Source of the DNA: Aliidiomarina maris
GTDB taxonomy: Bacteria > Pseudomonadota > Gammaproteobacteria > Enterobacterales > Alteromonadaceae
Assembly: GCF_003987335.1 (NCBI RefSeq)
Contig: NZ_PIPK01000011.1
Coordinates: forward strand, 1-64,000
Length of the DNA stretch: 64,000 nt
Reading direction: 5' to 3'
Notes under the pieces: generated by a model
What the model was told of the DNA's origin: nothing
Seen by the model: only the letters and a program-made list of their open reading frames with translations
Databases searched by the model: none
Translations under genes and position numbers: made by a program
Shown: piece by piece, positions 63,736-64,000 of the stretch
Layout: every line of letters starts with the position of its first letter
Numbering within the stretch: the first letter of the stretch is position 1

Positions 63736-64000
63736 TTATTTCAGCGCGTCGAACGCATCACGGGTTAAGTTTTCCGTGCCATTTGCCGTGACTAAAACGC
63801 TGTCTTCAATACGCACACCACCGAACGGGCGCAGCTCAGTAATGCGTGTCCAGTTAAAGTCATCATTGCCATCAAACTCTTCTAACAGCTGATCAACCAC
63901 ATATAAGCCAGGTTCAATAGTAAATACTTGGCCAGGCTCGATATCGCGCAATAAACGCAAGAATGGGTGGCGCGCACTGCGCTCGTAGCTACTGCCATCG
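63736..64000 (-). CDS. pepQ: Xaa-Pro dipeptidase PepQ, C-terminal part (cut by window end)
   Basis: The frame runs off the right edge, and 88 residues to the stop are visible. RHPFLRLLRDIEPGQVFTIE and PGLYVVDQLLEEFDG are followed by NDDFNWTRITELRPFGGVRI and EDSVLVTANGTENLTRDAFD. Catalytic metal Glu residues lie in TIEPGLY and GGVRIEDSV, as in M24 peptidases. The RDIEPG...FNW...LRPFGGVRIED pattern resembles bacterial prolidases of about 440 residues, not AMP-type aminopeptidases. Convergent with anmK. Confidence 0.85.
   Translation of the reverse strand, partial: DGSSYERSARHPFLRLLRDIEPGQVFTIEPGLYVVDQLLEEFDGNDDFNWTRITELRPFGGVRIEDSVLVTANGTENLTRDAFDALK

Overview
The window reads as chromosomal DNA of a gammaproteobacterium of the Alteromonadales type. 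An Idiomarinaceae-like genome is my best guess from gene order and protein sequence, but I cannot confirm the genus. From about 8.7 kb onward it is core chromosome in familiar order. In order along the window: tRNA-Ile(CAT), rpoD, dnaG, rpsU, a PilZ protein, two tandem Ser/Thr kinases, tgt and queA, fba-pgk-epd-tkt, metK-rsmE-gshB-yqgE-ruvX, phoH, rapA-rluA, djlA-murU-amgK, lptD-surA-pdxA-rsmA-apaG-apaH, a chemoreceptor, tyrS, an M23 peptidase, anmK and the end of pepQ.

The first 8.7 kb is an accessory island lying 3' of tRNA-Ile(CAT), and all of its intact genes are on the minus strand. Six attC-like recombination sites (about 7.6, 7.2, 6.45, 6.0, 5.65 and 4.55 kb) separate small genes. These are a Phd/ParE-type toxin-antitoxin pair, a 77-residue acidic protein, a CoiA-like nuclease, a beta-flower protein with Arg-Pro-Ser repeats, a 75-residue protein, a protein with a HEPN-type Rx4H motif, and a TIR-domain protein. 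No integron integrase is visible, so this looks like a cassette cluster without integrase (CALIN). Beyond the last attC lies a tightly overlapping three-gene operon: an alpha/beta-hydrolase with a C-terminal extension, a small middle protein, and a Rad50-like ABC ATPase with a CxxC zinc hook. This matches the layout of ABC-three-component (ABC-3C) conflict systems and is the strongest candidate for a little-studied system here. The left end carries the decayed tail of an IS110-type transposase.

Between the tRNA and the nuclease gene at 11-14 kb sits a complete group IIC intron (8975-10960). It is inserted 10 nt after the nuclease gene's own terminator hairpin. A three-gene XRE-regulated membrane-protein operon follows, with two near-identical operator palindromes in front of it.

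The core region holds several cooperating sets. rpsU/dnaG/rpoD links translation, replication and transcription, with a terminator hairpin after rpsU. tkt-epd-pgk-fba forms a carbon-metabolism operon. metK carries MetJ-type boxes. amgK and murU recycle cell-wall sugars next to the LPS and outer-membrane assembly genes lptD and surA. The two large membrane-anchored kinases (20.5-26.9 kb) are tandem paralogues whose long helical C-terminal regions have no function I can assign.
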